Below are positions 15,695-24,747 of a DNA stretch of 64,000 bases, piece after piece. The stretch spans positions 1 through 64,000 of the forward strand of contig NSJJ01000001.1 of assembly GCA_002632355.1 (NCBI GenBank), given 5' to 3'. Positions within the stretch are counted from its first letter, which is position 1, and the number at the start of each line of letters is the position of its first letter. Source of the stretch: Sulfuricella denitrificans (GTDB lineage: Bacteria; Pseudomonadota; Gammaproteobacteria; Burkholderiales; Sulfuricellaceae). The notes under the pieces are model-generated. The model did not search any database. It was not told the DNA's origin and was given only the letters and a program-made list of their open reading frames with translations. The position numbers and the translations under genes were made by a program.

Positions 15695-15724
15695 CTGTGA
15701 ATAGCCGGGACTGGCGCGGGCAAT

Positions 15725-17350
15725 TTATTTGTTTTTAATCAATTCGAAGTGGCTGACCAGTTCTTTCAGGCTCACTGCCGTTTGAGCCAGTTCCCCGGTA
15801 GCTTTCCAGGCATGCTGGGCAGAACTGGTATTTTTCTCGATGAGAGATGAAACTTGCTCCATGTTGCTGGTCACCTGTTCGCTGGCGATGGCCTGCTCCC
15901 TTGCTGCATCGGCAATGTGCCGCGCCATGCTGGTGACTTCCCCGCTGGAAGAGCTGATGCGGCCGAGTGCGGAAAGCGATTCGCGCATCATGCCGGTGCC
16001 CTCGTCCACTTTATGGACTGCCTGTTCCATGGACCCGACAGCCTGGCGTGTGGCCTTCTGAATCTCGCTTACCATGGCGGTAATGTCGGTGGTGCTGTTG
16101 GTAGTGCGTTCGGCCAGTTTTCTTACCTCGTCCGCCACCACGGCAAAGCCGCGCCCCATTTCACCCGCCCGCGCGGCCTCGATGGCGGCATTCAGCGCCA
16201 GAAGATTGGTCTGGTCGGCAATTTCCTTGATGGACTGGGTAATCGTGCCGATTTTTTCTATGGACTGATTGAGTTCGACAATCGTGGTGCTGGAAGCCTG
16301 TACCGCCGCCACCACGCGCCCGGTGGCTTCCATGCTGCTGGTCATGCTGGTGTTGCTTTCTTCGACCAGCTCTTGTGATTCGGTGGCGGAACGTGCAGCG
16401 CCTTCCGCGCTCTCTGCCACTTCTACCACGGATTGACTGAATTCTTCGGTGGCTGCGGCCACAGCCAGCACCCGGCTATGCTGTTCCTCGGACTGGCTGA
16501 CAACCTGAGTCATCTCTTTATTGAGGTTGTTGCACTTGGCCTCGATGGCGCGCGAAGCAACGGAAATTTCGTCCAGCATCACCTTGACGTGCACCTGCAT
16601 CGAGGCCAGGCCGCAGAGAAGTTGCCCGGTTTCGTTGCGGCCGGAAATGTCGATGCTGTCGGTCAGATTGCCCTGGGCGATATGATCGAAATGGCGGATG
16701 GCATTATGCACCGGCTTCATCGCCGAATTGACCAGCAGGGAAAATGATCCGAATGCCAGTATCAGCCATCCCAGGGCGAAAGCGCCGATTTCTGCAATAG
16801 CCGTCCAGCTTAACCCCAGTACGGTCTGACTGGCCACCAGATTGATTCCCATCAGAACGATGAGCGCCCCCAGGAAGCTCGCCATGCGCGCCTTGATGGA
16901 TAGACGTTGCCACCAGCTTCCGCTGCTATCCAGTTTGGCCTTGGTTGTATTGAGCTGTCTGTATAGCTGCTCGGCATCCTGGATCTGCTGCCGGCTGGGC
17001 TCAGAGCGTACTGACATGTAGCCGAGTGTCTGGTCATTTTTTCGAACAGGTACCACGAAAGCGTCAACCCAGTAATAGTCTCCGTTCTTCGTCCGGTTTT
17101 TGACGATGCCGCGCCATGGCCGCCCTTCCTTTACTGTTTTCCACAAATCTTCAAAAGCCTGAGGCGGCATGTCCGGATGACGCACAAGATTGTGGCTTTT
17201 GCCGATCAGTTCTTCGTTGCTAAAGCCGGATAGTTCGACGAAATCTTCATTGGCGTAAGTAATGACGCCTTTCAGGTCGGTTTTGGAAACGAGATACTTG
17301 CCTTTCGGGTAGGTCTTTTCGGTTTGCGTGACGGGGAGATTGATTTTCAT
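15725..17350 (-). CDS. Methyl-accepting chemotaxis protein with N-terminal PAS domain (Aer-like)
   Basis: 541 residues: PAS sensor (about 20-115, with [19 protein letters not shown] and the PAC-like [13 protein letters not shown]), a pair of membrane segments (about 155-210), a HAMP region, and the coiled-coil signalling domain whose hairpin tip is [19 protein letters not shown] followed by [18 protein letters not shown]. There is no periplasmic ligand domain, so it senses internally, probably redox or energy state through a PAS-bound flavin as in Aer. No che genes lie nearby. It would act with a CheA/CheW array encoded elsewhere. Confidence 0.95.
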   Translation of the reverse strand: MKINLPVTQTEKTYPKGKYLVSKTDLKGVITYANEDFVELSGFSNEELIGKSHNLVRHPDMPPQAFEDLWKTVKEGRPWRGIVKNRTKNGDYYWVDAFVVPVRKNDQTLGYMSVRSEPSRQQIQDAEQLYRQLNTTKAKLDSSGSWWQRLSIKARMASFLGALIVLMGINLVASQTVLGLSWTAIAEIGAFALGWLILAFGSFSLLVNSAMKPVHNAIRHFDHIAQGNLTDSIDISGRNETGQLLCGLASMQVHVKVMLDEISVASRAIEAKCNNLNKEMTQVVSQSEEQHSRVLAVAAATEEFSQSVVEVAESAEGAARSATESQELVEESNTSMTSSMEATGRVVAAVQASSTTIVELNQSIEKIGTITQSIKEIADQTNLLALNAAIEAARAGEMGRGFAVVADEVRKLAERTTNSTTDITAMVSEIQKATRQAVGSMEQAVHKVDEGTGMMRESLSALGRISSSSGEVTSMARHIADAAREQAIASEQVTSNMEQVSSLIEKNTSSAQHAWKATGELAQTAVSLKELVSHFELIKNK

Positions 17351-17498
17351 GGTCTGGTTTTTTATCCGACGGCGTGAAGAAAGATATGCCGCTACACTGA
17401 AGGCAGTTGTCGCGACGGCGTAACAGGTGTAAGAAAGTACCTGGCAGGAAAAGTCGCTTAATGTGTCTGTTCTTGGGGCAAAGGACCCCGTTAATCCC

Positions 17499-17532
17499 TT
17501 ATTTCCTGCTGTTTTTGTGTTTTAGGAAATAA
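17499..17532. repeat. Inverted repeat between yicC and the chemoreceptor gene
   Basis: TTATTTCCT (17499-17507) and AGGAAATAA (17524-17532) are exact reverse complements, 16 bases apart. It lies about 150 bases upstream of the chemoreceptor start and 94 bases past the yicC stop. It may be an operator or a 3' end structure. The remainder of the 275-base gap (17351-17625) is AT-rich and noncoding. I see no good sigma-28 promoter in it. Confidence 0.45.
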
Positions 17533-17625
17533 CCAATTTATTCAGGCCCGTATCCTAAACAAGTTACGGTTGTATGACAATACTCAACTTTTAGGGGGCG
17601 CGGCCAGCATAATTGTTGTTGGGTG

Positions 17626-18492
17626 TTATTCAATATTTTGGATCTGTTCACGCATCTGTTCGATCAGCACTTTTAGTTCCATTGATAGCCTGGAAGTTTC
17701 CGTGGCTACGGATTTCGAACCCAGCGTGTTGGCCTCGCGGTTGAGTTCCTGCATCATGAAATCCAGGCGCTTGCCGGCCGCTCCGCCCTGATTCAGAATC
17801 CGCTTCACTTCCTGCAAATGGGCCTGGAGACGGGAAATTTCCTCGTCGATATCGATTTTCTGGGCGAACAGCGCCATTTCCTGCCGGATGCGATCTTCAT
17901 CCAGGCTGGCGGCGGCTTCCCTGAAGCGTGCTGTCAGCTTTTCCTGATAGGCGGCGCGCAGGCGGGGCAGGTGCGGAGCCGCTTCGGCAACCAGCATCTC
18001 CATCTGTTTGGTGCGTTCGAGAATCATGTCTTTGAGTTTTTCCCCTTCGCGGCCGCGGGAGGCGGCGAAATCGTCCAAGGCTTCCTGCGCCAGGGCAACT
18101 GCCGCTTCCTGCAGCACTTCCTGGGGCACCCCCTCCGCTTCCATGATTCCGGGCCAGCGCAGGATGTCCGCTACACTGAGCGGCGCGCTTTGCGGCGATA
18201 GCCCCTCTACTGTCTTGCCGAGCTGGACCAGTTGTTGCGCCAGCGTTGCATTGATAGATAACGGTTTGTGGCTGCCCGCGCTGGGCGTGAAGTTGAGGCG
18301 GCATTCCACTTTTCCGCGCTTGAGTCGGCCGCCAATCGCTTCGCGCAGGGCGGCTTCCGCCGGGCGGAAGATTTCATCCATGCGGAAGGCGATTTCTAGG
18401 TAGCGGTGGTTAACGGCCCGCAATTCGAGGTGCAGTGCACCTTGGGGAAGTTCGCGGTTCACCGCGGCAAACCCGGTCATGCTGTAAATCAT
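17626..18492 (-). CDS. yicC: YicC family endoribonuclease
   Basis: 288 residues, the family length. YicC proteins are Mn-dependent endoribonucleases implicated in small-RNA decay. Conserved blocks are MIYSMTGFAA at the N-terminus, LRAVNHRYLEI, KRGKVECRL, and the C-terminal EEISRLQAHLQEVKRIL with KRLDFMMQELNREANTLGSKS. The ATG 18492 is used because GGAG stands 6 bases upstream and because MxxSMTGF is the family start. It is divergent from the kinase gene over a 72-base AT-rich gap that must hold both promoters. Confidence 0.95.
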   Translation of the reverse strand: MIYSMTGFAAVNRELPQGALHLELRAVNHRYLEIAFRMDEIFRPAEAALREAIGGRLKRGKVECRLNFTPSAGSHKPLSINATLAQQLVQLGKTVEGLSPQSAPLSVADILRWPGIMEAEGVPQEVLQEAAVALAQEALDDFAASRGREGEKLKDMILERTKQMEMLVAEAAPHLPRLRAAYQEKLTARFREAAASLDEDRIRQEMALFAQKIDIDEEISRLQAHLQEVKRILNQGGAAGKRLDFMMQELNREANTLGSKSVATETSRLSMELKVLIEQMREQIQNIE

Positions 18493-18564
18493 GGGTGCTC
18501 CGAAAAATACATTACTTTGTTCAAACAATTGTAAAATGGCGCAAAGATTAGCATAGTAAGCGTA

Positions 18565-19521
18565 ATGAGCTCCCAACAAATCAATCAGGCGTTGCCCGAA
18601 GGCGCGCAAATACTCAATTACCGCATCGCCAAGCAACTTTCGGGCGGGGGATTCAGTATCGTTTATCTGGCCTACGACGAAACCGGTACGCCGGTCGCGA
18701 TCAAGGAATACCTGCCCAGCGGGCTGGCCCTGCGCGATGGGGGTGAAATCGTGCAGGCCACGTCAGTGGATAATCTCAACACCTTCCGTTATGGCATGAA
18801 GTGTTTCTTCGAGGAAGGCAGGGCGCTGGCCAAGATCTCTCATCCCAATGTGGTGCGCGTGACCAATTTTTTCCGCGCCAACGAAACCGTGTACATGGTG
18901 ATGCAGTACGAACGCGGCAGGACACTTCAGGAACATATCCAGCAGCACAAGGGGCACATAAGGGAGAGTTTTATCCGCCGCGTGTTTGCGCAGATGCTCA
19001 ATGGCTTGCGCGAAGTGCATACTCACAAACTGCTGCATCTTGACATCAAGCCTGCCAATATTTATTTGCGGCTCGACGGCTCGCCGGTGCTGCTGGATTT
19101 CGGTGCTGCGCGGCAGACGCTTTCCAGCGAAAAAAACAAGCTCTCTCCCATGTACACGCCGGGTTTTGCCGCACCGGAGCAGTACAAGAACCGTGAACGG
19201 CTGGGGCCGTGGTCGGATATTTACAGTGTAGGCGCAAGCATGTTTGCCTGCATGGCGGGTTTTGCGCCGCAAGCTGCTGACGCGCGAATGGAAGACGACA
19301 AGATGAGTTCCGCCACCAAGCTGTGGCCAGGGGAGTATTCAGAGCAATTGCTGCGCTTGATTGATCAGTGTCTGGATCTGGATTACATGCGGCGCCCGCA
19401 AAGCGTGTTTGCCTTGCAGCGGGAGCTGGTCAAGGATGTCCTGCCGGAAGAGCTGCCACGCAAGAAGTCACTTATCAGCAGTATTCGCGCGACCCTGAAC
19501 AAGGACTTGTTCCGATCCTGA
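18565..19521 (+). CDS. Serine/threonine protein kinase, soluble Hanks-type
   Basis: 318 residues, a single kinase domain without membrane anchor or sensor repeats. The glycine loop is LSGGGFSIVYLA, the ATP-anchoring Lys is in VAIKEYLP, the catalytic loop is HLDIKPANI, the metal-binding DFG is LLDFGAA, and the activation segment ends in PGFAAPEQY. All catalytic residues are intact. It is followed after one base by a PP2C phosphatase, so the two likely set the phosphorylation state of a shared target. As I recall, this pair next to yicC, rph and rdgB recurs in betaproteobacteria. The target is unknown. Confidence 0.93.
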   Translation: MSSQQINQALPEGAQILNYRIAKQLSGGGFSIVYLAYDETGTPVAIKEYLPSGLALRDGGEIVQATSVDNLNTFRYGMKCFFEEGRALAKISHPNVVRVTNFFRANETVYMVMQYERGRTLQEHIQQHKGHIRESFIRRVFAQMLNGLREVHTHKLLHLDIKPANIYLRLDGSPVLLDFGAARQTLSSEKNKLSPMYTPGFAAPEQYKNRERLGPWSDIYSVGASMFACMAGFAPQAADARMEDDKMSSATKLWPGEYSEQLLRLIDQCLDLDYMRRPQSVFALQRELVKDVLPEELPRKKSLISSIRATLNKDLFRS

Positions 19522-19522
19522 C

Positions 19523-20440
19523 ATGAAGTTTTCCATCTACCAGTCCAGCCGGCAAGGCGGACGAAAATACAACCAGGACCGTGTGGCCTACTCCTACAGC
19601 AAGGAATCCCTGCTGATGGTGGTGGCAGATGGTATGGGCGGTCATTTCCATGGAGAGATCGCGGCGCAGATGACAGTCCAGCTTATAGCTGAAATGTTCC
19701 AGAAGCAGGCCCGCCCAACGTTGAGAGACCCCTTGTTTTTCCTTGATCAGGCGATGCACGCGGGACATGAGGCGATCTGCGATTATTCCGTCGATAACGA
19801 GCTTCTGGAAAGCCCGCGCACGACCTGTGTGGCGGCGGTGATCCAGCGCGATATGGTGTACTGGGCCCATGTCGGTGATTCACGACTGTATTTTTTTCGC
19901 CATGGCCGACTGGTGACGCGTACTCAGGATCACTCGCGGGTGCAGCAGCTGTTCGATCAGGGGCGTATCACCGAGGCAGAGATGGCCACGCATCCGGAAC
20001 GCAACAAGATCTACAACTGCCTCGGCGGCATGATCCCTCCGGACGTGGAGCTTTCAAGACGCACTTCGATCGAAGCGGGCGATATTCTTTTACTGTGTTC
20101 GGATGGTCTGTGGGGTTCGCTGAGTGTCAACGAGATCGGATCCATTCTGAACACCTATCCGCTGGACCAGGCCATCCCGGAGCTGATGGATCATGCCGAA
20201 TTCCGCGGCGGTCAGGATGGCGACAATCTGTCAGCCATCGCCATGACCTGGGGTGGGCAAGGCAGCTCCCAGCCTGCTGGCGGGGTTTCGACCGAAATGA
20301 TGCCGCTGGACAGCTTTACTACCCAGCTCGATGTCTTGCACGCACCCCGCCCGGCCGTAGGCGAGGCCCCTGTGACCGACGATGATATCGAAAAGGCGAT
20401 TGCTGAAATCCAGTCCGCCATCAAGAAATTCTCCAAATAA
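19523..20440 (+). CDS. PP2C-type serine/threonine protein phosphatase
   Basis: 305 residues of the PPM/PP2C fold. Metal-binding motifs in order: [12 protein letters not shown] (first Asp), [27 protein letters not shown] and [11 protein letters not shown]. After the catalytic domain comes a linker rich in Gly, Pro and Ser and a short C-terminal helix ([17 protein letters not shown]) that could dock a partner. It should reverse the action of the adjacent kinase. Tight spacing on both sides indicates one operon with the kinase and rph. Confidence 0.93.
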   Translation: MKFSIYQSSRQGGRKYNQDRVAYSYSKESLLMVVADGMGGHFHGEIAAQMTVQLIAEMFQKQARPTLRDPLFFLDQAMHAGHEAICDYSVDNELLESPRTTCVAAVIQRDMVYWAHVGDSRLYFFRHGRLVTRTQDHSRVQQLFDQGRITEAEMATHPERNKIYNCLGGMIPPDVELSRRTSIEAGDILLLCSDGLWGSLSVNEIGSILNTYPLDQAIPELMDHAEFRGGQDGDNLSAIAMTWGGQGSSQPAGGVSTEMMPLDSFTTQLDVLHAPRPAVGEAPVTDDDIEKAIAEIQSAIKKFSK

Positions 20441-20453
20441 ATCAGGGAAAATT

Positions 20454-21170
20454 ATGCGACCCAGCAAGAGAAGCGCGGATCAGCTGCGCGCCATTATCAT
20501 TACCCGGGATTACACCAAGCACGCCGAAGGCTCCGTGCTGATCGAATGCGGCGACACCAAGGTCATCTGCACCGCCAGCATCGACGAGAAAGTGCCGCCT
20601 TTTCTGCGCGGCAAGGGGCAGGGCTGGGTGACGGCGGAATACGGCATGCTGCCGCGCTCCACCGGCAGCCGGATGGACCGCGAGGCGGCGCGCGGCAAAC
20701 AGTCCGGGCGTACACAGGAAATCCAGCGTCTGATCGGGCGCTCCCTGCGCTCTGTGGTGGACCTGAAAGCGCTGGGCGAACGCACCATCCAGATCGACTG
20801 TGACGTGATCCAGGCCGATGGTGGCACGCGCACTGCGAGTATCACCGGTGCTTTTGTTGCGCTGCACGATGCCATTTCTTTTCTGATGAAAAAACAGTTG
20901 CTGGCGACTTCGCCGCTGACCGATTTTGTGGCCGCGATCTCGGTCGGGGTTTACCAGGGTGTTCCGGTGCTCGACCTCGACTACGCCGAGGACTCCGCCT
21001 GCGATACCGACATGAACGTGGTGATGACCGGCAGCGGCGGGTTTGTCGAAGTGCAGGGCACGGCGGAAGGCGCGCCTTTCAGTCGCGGCGAAATGGAAGC
21101 CTTGCTGGATCTGGCGCAGAGCGGCATCGGCCAGTTGGTGACGCGGCAGAAAGCGGCATTGGGGTTATAG
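20454..21170 (+). CDS. rph: Ribonuclease PH
   Basis: 238 residues. A phosphate-dependent 3' exoribonuclease that trims the 3' ends of tRNA precursors. Family blocks: [17 protein letters not shown] near residue 25, [31 protein letters not shown] (phosphate-binding Arg), and [17 protein letters not shown]. The complete C-terminal part is present, unlike the frameshifted rph of E. coli K-12. ATG 20454 matches the family start (MRPSKR) and lies 13 bases after the phosphatase stop, with AGGGA upstream. Confidence 0.97.
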   Translation: MRPSKRSADQLRAIIITRDYTKHAEGSVLIECGDTKVICTASIDEKVPPFLRGKGQGWVTAEYGMLPRSTGSRMDREAARGKQSGRTQEIQRLIGRSLRSVVDLKALGERTIQIDCDVIQADGGTRTASITGAFVALHDAISFLMKKQLLATSPLTDFVAAISVGVYQGVPVLDLDYAEDSACDTDMNVVMTGSGGFVEVQGTAEGAPFSRGEMEALLDLAQSGIGQLVTRQKAALGL

Positions 21171-21185
21171 AAACAAAAATAAATT

Positions 21186-21244
21186 AACCACGGGGAGCAC
21201 GGGGAAATTCTTTTGATAAAAATCTTCCCGTGTTCCTTGTGGTT
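21186..21244. repeat. Imperfect inverted repeat between rph and rdgB
   Basis: AACCACGGGGAGCACGGGG at 21186-21204 is mirrored by sequence ending CCTTGTGGTT at 21244, 15 of 19 positions matching and the remaining ones compatible with G-U pairing in RNA. It is AT-rich inside. This is the AACCACGGG class of short palindrome often seen between genes. It could act as an mRNA stabiliser or attenuator inside the operon. Confidence 0.65.
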
Positions 21245-21258
21245 CAAGGGTTCTTATC

Positions 21259-21849
21259 ATGAAAAAAATTGTCATTGCATCAAATAACGCCGGCAAGCTG
21301 CGCGAAATCAGCGCCATCCTTGCGCCGATGGCGTTCGAGGTGCTGCCGCAGTCGGCATTCAATATCCCCGAGGCGGAAGAGCCTTATTGCACCTTCATCG
21401 AGAACTGCCTCACCAAGGCGCGCCACGCCTCGGCCCATTCCGGCCTGCCCGCGCTGGCGGACGATTCCGGGATTTGCGTCGATGCGCTGAACGGTGCGCC
21501 GGGCGTATATTCCGCGCGTTTTGCCGGCGAGCCGAAATCGGATCAGCGCAACAACGAGAAGCTGATCGAACTATTGCAGGGGCACGCCAACCGCAAGGCG
21601 CATTACTATTGCGTGATGGTGCTGGTGCGCTGGCCCGAGGACCCGCAGCCGATTATCGCCGAAGGTGCGATGTACGGCGAGATCATCGACACCCCGCGTG
21701 GCGATGGTGGATTCGGCTATGACCCCTATTTCCTGATTCCGGAGTTCGGCCAGACCGGCGCCGAAATCCCCATGGATGTGAAAAATCGCATCAGCCACCG
21801 CGGCAAGGCACTGACCTCTCTGGTGGAAAAGCTGAAGGGCGCTTCATGA
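21259..21849 (+). CDS. rdgB: XTP/dITP pyrophosphatase (non-canonical purine NTPase)
   Basis: 196 residues. Hydrolyses dITP, XTP and ITP to monophosphates and so keeps deaminated purines out of DNA and RNA. The Ham1 signature is complete: VIASNNAGKLREI at the N-terminus (Ser/Thr, Asn, Lys nucleotide contacts), FIENCLTKARHAS, LADDSGICVDALNGAPGVYSARF with the catalytic Asp, GDGGFGYDPYF and SHRGKA. It overlaps the next gene by 4 bases (ATGA). Confidence 0.97.
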   Translation: MKKIVIASNNAGKLREISAILAPMAFEVLPQSAFNIPEAEEPYCTFIENCLTKARHASAHSGLPALADDSGICVDALNGAPGVYSARFAGEPKSDQRNNEKLIELLQGHANRKAHYYCVMVLVRWPEDPQPIIAEGAMYGEIIDTPRGDGGFGYDPYFLIPEFGQTGAEIPMDVKNRISHRGKALTSLVEKLKGAS

Positions 21850-22406
21850 GCGAGACGTTGGTGATCACGGATGGTGATGCGCTGATCGTTGCCGATGTGC
21901 AAAGGGATTTTCTGCCCGGCGGCAGCATGGCCATTGCCGGGAGTGAGGATGTGGTTGCGCCGCTCAACCGCGTGATCGATCTTTTTTACCCTCGGGGCTT
22001 CCCGATTTACGCTGTGAGCTTCAGGCATTCCGACGACCATGCGGCCTTTCAGGCGCAGGGCGGGAAGTTTCCTGCGCATTGCGTGGCTGACACGGCAGGA
22101 GCCGAATTCGCTTCCGGGCTCGGTTTGCCGGCTTTTGCCATGATGATTTCCAGGGAGGTTCAGGAGGGCGGCTCAGGCTTTGCCGGAACCCAGCTGGAAT
22201 TCCAGCTCATGATGTACGGAGTGAAGCGCGTGTTGATCGGCGGTCTGGGAGATGGGGTGGCGGCGATGGTGCGCGATGCCGTCAGGCTGGGGTATTCGGT
22301 GGTGGTATTGCGTGGTGCGGTGCGTACCCATCGGGATGAAGAGCAGGTGCTGGCCGAACTGACCGGGTTGGGCGCTACGGTCATTCCGGCCGCTGACGTG
22401 GCCTGA
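21846..22406 (+). CDS. Isochorismatase/nicotinamidase-fold protein lacking the catalytic Cys
   Basis: 186 residues. The N-terminal ALIVADVQRDFLPGGSMAIAG matches nicotinamidases including the catalytic Asp, and FPAHCVADTAGAEF matches the HCxxGTxGAE metal region. The nucleophile motif, normally GxATDYCV, reads GGLGDGVAAMVRDAVRLGY, so the catalytic Cys is replaced (by Gly in my alignment). The catalytic Lys position appears to be Arg (ISREVQEGG). Both changes argue against nicotinamidase activity. It is translationally coupled to rdgB and placed between rdgB and hemW, which are usually adjacent. Possibly a binding protein or altered hydrolase. Confidence 0.8.
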   Translation: MSETLVITDGDALIVADVQRDFLPGGSMAIAGSEDVVAPLNRVIDLFYPRGFPIYAVSFRHSDDHAAFQAQGGKFPAHCVADTAGAEFASGLGLPAFAMMISREVQEGGSGFAGTQLEFQLMMYGVKRVLIGGLGDGVAAMVRDAVRLGYSVVVLRGAVRTHRDEEQVLAELTGLGATVIPAADVA

Positions 22407-22470
22407 AACTGCTTCCAGGGCCGTGAATACAACGCCAATTCGCTTCATTCCTGATCACGGTGGCGAGAGT

Positions 22471-23625
22471 ATGACTGAGCCGCCTCCCCTCAGCCTGTAT
22501 GTTCACATTCCCTGGTGTGTGCGCAAATGTCCATACTGCGACTTCAATTCCCATCAGGCGGACGCCGGTATCCCTGAACAGGAATACGTCGATACGCTGC
22601 TGCAGGATCTGGAACTGGCGCTGCCTCAGGTGTGGGGGCGCAGGGTTGGCTCGGTGTTTTTTGGTGGTGGCACCCCCAGCCTGTTATCGGGTGAAGCCCT
22701 GGATCGCATCCTGTGCGGTGTTCGGGCATTGTTGCCATTGGAAGCAGGCGCCGAAATTACGCTTGAAGCCAACCCGGGGACGGTGGAAGCGGGCAGATTC
22801 CAGGCGTTTCGTGAGGCAGGCGTCAATCGCCTGTCGCTTGGTATCCAGAGCTTTAATCCACTGCATCTGCAGGCCCTGGGGCGGATTCATGACGCGCATG
22901 AGGCGCGGCGTGCGGTGGAGCTGGCGCGCGAACACTTCGAGAACATCAATCTTGATCTGATGTATGCCCTGCCGGGCCAGTCCCTGGAAGAGGCGCTGCT
23001 TGATATGCGCACGGCGGTGAGCTACGGTCCTCAGCATCTTTCGGCCTACCATCTTACAATCGAGCCCAATACCTGGTTTTACCATCACCCGCCGCAACTC
23101 CCGGATGACGATCTCAGTGCCAGCATGCAGGAGGAAATCGAAAATCTGCTGGGGGAGAGCGGCTATCAGCACTATGAAACCTCGGGTTTTGCGCTTGCAA
23201 ATCAGCGTTGTCGGCACAACCTGAATTACTGGTTGTTTGGTGATTATCTGGGTATCGGCGCCGGAGCCCACAGTAAACTGACTTTGCCCGGCCGAATTAT
23301 CCGCCAGGCAAGACAGCGCCAGCCACAGGCTTATCTGGATGCGGTCGCGCGTGGAAAGCCTCTGCAGAGTCAGAATCAGCTTGGAACAGCGGATATCAGC
23401 TTCGAGTTCATGATGAATGCGCTGCGTCTGACAGAAGGGTTCGCTCTGGAGATGTTTTCGTTGCGCACCGGCCTGTCTCTGATCGAAGTGCTGCCGCAAC
23501 TGGAGCTGGCTGAAAGTCGCGGATTACTGGAGCGCGACGGTTCATGGGTGAAGCCGACACAGCTGGGCCAAAGATTTCTCAACGATTTGTTGCAACTGTT
23601 TTTACCCGGGGAGGATGGTGCATGA
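22471..23625 (+). CDS. hemW: Haem chaperone HemW (radical SAM)
   Basis: 384 residues. HemW binds haem and delivers it to respiratory enzymes; it was long misannotated as oxygen-independent coproporphyrinogen oxidase. The N-terminus SLYVHIPWCVRKCPYCDF carries the CxxxCxxC cluster, GGGTPSLL is the SAM loop, and the C-terminal HemN_C-type domain follows. It lacks the longer N-terminal region of true HemN. ATG 22471 is preferred over GTG 22423 because the family begins just before PPLSLYVHIPWC. Last member of the yicC-side cluster before folE. Confidence 0.93.
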   Translation: MTEPPPLSLYVHIPWCVRKCPYCDFNSHQADAGIPEQEYVDTLLQDLELALPQVWGRRVGSVFFGGGTPSLLSGEALDRILCGVRALLPLEAGAEITLEANPGTVEAGRFQAFREAGVNRLSLGIQSFNPLHLQALGRIHDAHEARRAVELAREHFENINLDLMYALPGQSLEEALLDMRTAVSYGPQHLSAYHLTIEPNTWFYHHPPQLPDDDLSASMQEEIENLLGESGYQHYETSGFALANQRCRHNLNYWLFGDYLGIGAGAHSKLTLPGRIIRQARQRQPQAYLDAVARGKPLQSQNQLGTADISFEFMMNALRLTEGFALEMFSLRTGLSLIEVLPQLELAESRGLLERDGSWVKPTQLGQRFLNDLLQLFLPGEDGA

Positions 23626-23658
23626 CGCCTGTTCTCATACTCGGATCAGGAGGTGGAT

Positions 23659-24300
23659 ATGGCTGAGTGCTGCGACCATGATCGTTTCAGTTTCCCGCCA
23701 CAAGGCGGGATTGGAATCCCCAGGACGGGGCAGTTCGATGGCATCGCGTTCGAAAAAGCGGTTCTGGACATGCTTAGTGCCTGCGGGGTTTCACCCGATG
23801 CGGCGCATACGGGCAAGACGGCAAAGCGTGTGCGCGACTTATGGGAGAAACGCCTGCTGGGCGGTTACGATCTTGATCCGGCCAGCGTATTGGGCGAGGG
23901 TTTCGAGGATGCCAGGGAAGACATGGTGGTGGTGCGCGGCATTGCTGTGCACGGGGTCTGTCCGCACCATCTGGTGCCGTTCCGGGGCGTGGCGCATGTT
24001 GCCTATATTCCCGGTGGTCGCTTGCATGGATTTGGCCGCATTGCGCGGCTGGTGGACGCCATCGGGCATCGTTTTACTTATCAGGAATGGATGACGCGCG
24101 ATATAGCCGAGGCGCTGGTGAGCTTCGGCCATGCGAAAGGCGCTGCCTGCGTGATCGAGGCAGAGCAGTTATGCCTGTTGCTGGGCGAGGACCGGCGCGG
24201 TGATGAGCGCGTCTACACGCAAGCTTTTACCGGCTGTTTCCGCGACAGTGATCACTTGCGCATGGAGTTTCTGCGCGCGCTTCCTGGGAGCGCTGTCTGA
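23659..24300 (+). CDS. GTP cyclohydrolase I (FolE) family protein, divergent
   Basis: 213 residues. The zinc site of FolE is kept: VCPHHLVPF (Cys and paired His) and the later Cys in EAEQLCLLL. RIARLVDAIGHRF and YQEW match the region around Gln151. However the Lys of the SKxxRIV motif is Arg here (GRIARLV), and the phosphate-binding MRG segment after the second zinc Cys reads LGEDRRG. FolE normally opens GTP to make dihydroneopterin triphosphate for folate and queuosine. With these changes the substrate may differ. AGGAGG lies 5 bases before the ATG at 23659. It is convergent with a Fur-family gene 6 bases away. Confidence 0.82.
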   Translation: MAECCDHDRFSFPPQGGIGIPRTGQFDGIAFEKAVLDMLSACGVSPDAAHTGKTAKRVRDLWEKRLLGGYDLDPASVLGEGFEDAREDMVVVRGIAVHGVCPHHLVPFRGVAHVAYIPGGRLHGFGRIARLVDAIGHRFTYQEWMTRDIAEALVSFGHAKGAACVIEAEQLCLLLGEDRRGDERVYTQAFTGCFRDSDHLRMEFLRALPGSAV

Positions 24301-24306
24301 TGCGTT

Positions 24307-24726
24307 TCAGGCGCTGGGTCGAACGCGAACGATGATGTCCACGCCTTCCGTCACCAGTCCCGGAGGCAGTTGCGGAAGGCCGGTGAGGCCGATGTCTTCG
24401 ACATCGATGTCGGTCAGTTCGCCGGTGGCGGTATTGTAAAAGTGGTGATGAGGGAAAGTGTTGGGATCGTAAAACACCTTGCTGGGGTCCACGATCACTT
24501 CACGGATCATCTTTTTATCCAGAAATAGGTTGAGCGTGTTGTACACCGTTGCCTTTGATGTTTCGCTATGTCTGGCATTGGTGATGGACATTACCTGGTC
24601 TGCACAGAGATGTTCATGGTTCGAAAATAGCGCATAAGCGATTTCGATCCTCTGGTGGGTAGGGTTGATGCCATGCCGCCGCAGCAGTTCAACCATATTG
24701 TCGCGTGTGTAATCAGTCGTTCTCAT
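24307..24726 (-). CDS. Fur-family transcriptional repressor (Irr/PerR-like)
   Basis: 139 residues. The N-terminal winged helix shows LLRRHGINPTHQRIEIAYALF and the recognition region TSKATVYNTLNLF. The metal-sensing domain has FPHHHFYNTATGELTDI, the HHHF form found in Fur/Irr/PerR proteins. No CxxC structural zinc pair is present, as in Irr-like members. It should bind metal or haem and repress its own and neighbouring genes. ATG 24726 is used; a perfect ATTAGA-N5-TCTAAT dyad lies 22 bases upstream. Divergent from two small unknown genes, which are candidate targets. Confidence 0.9.
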   Translation of the reverse strand: MRTTDYTRDNMVELLRRHGINPTHQRIEIAYALFSNHEHLCADQVMSITNARHSETSKATVYNTLNLFLDKKMIREVIVDPSKVFYDPNTFPHHHFYNTATGELTDIDVEDIGLTGLPQLPPGLVTEGVDIIVRVRPSA

Positions 24727-24747
24727 GTTGAAAATTTTACCCAATAG

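Noticed and set aside
17351-17400. Possible sigma-28 promoter of the chemoreceptor
   Set aside because: A weak GCCGATAA-like stretch exists but no TAAA-type -35 box lies at 15-16 bases.
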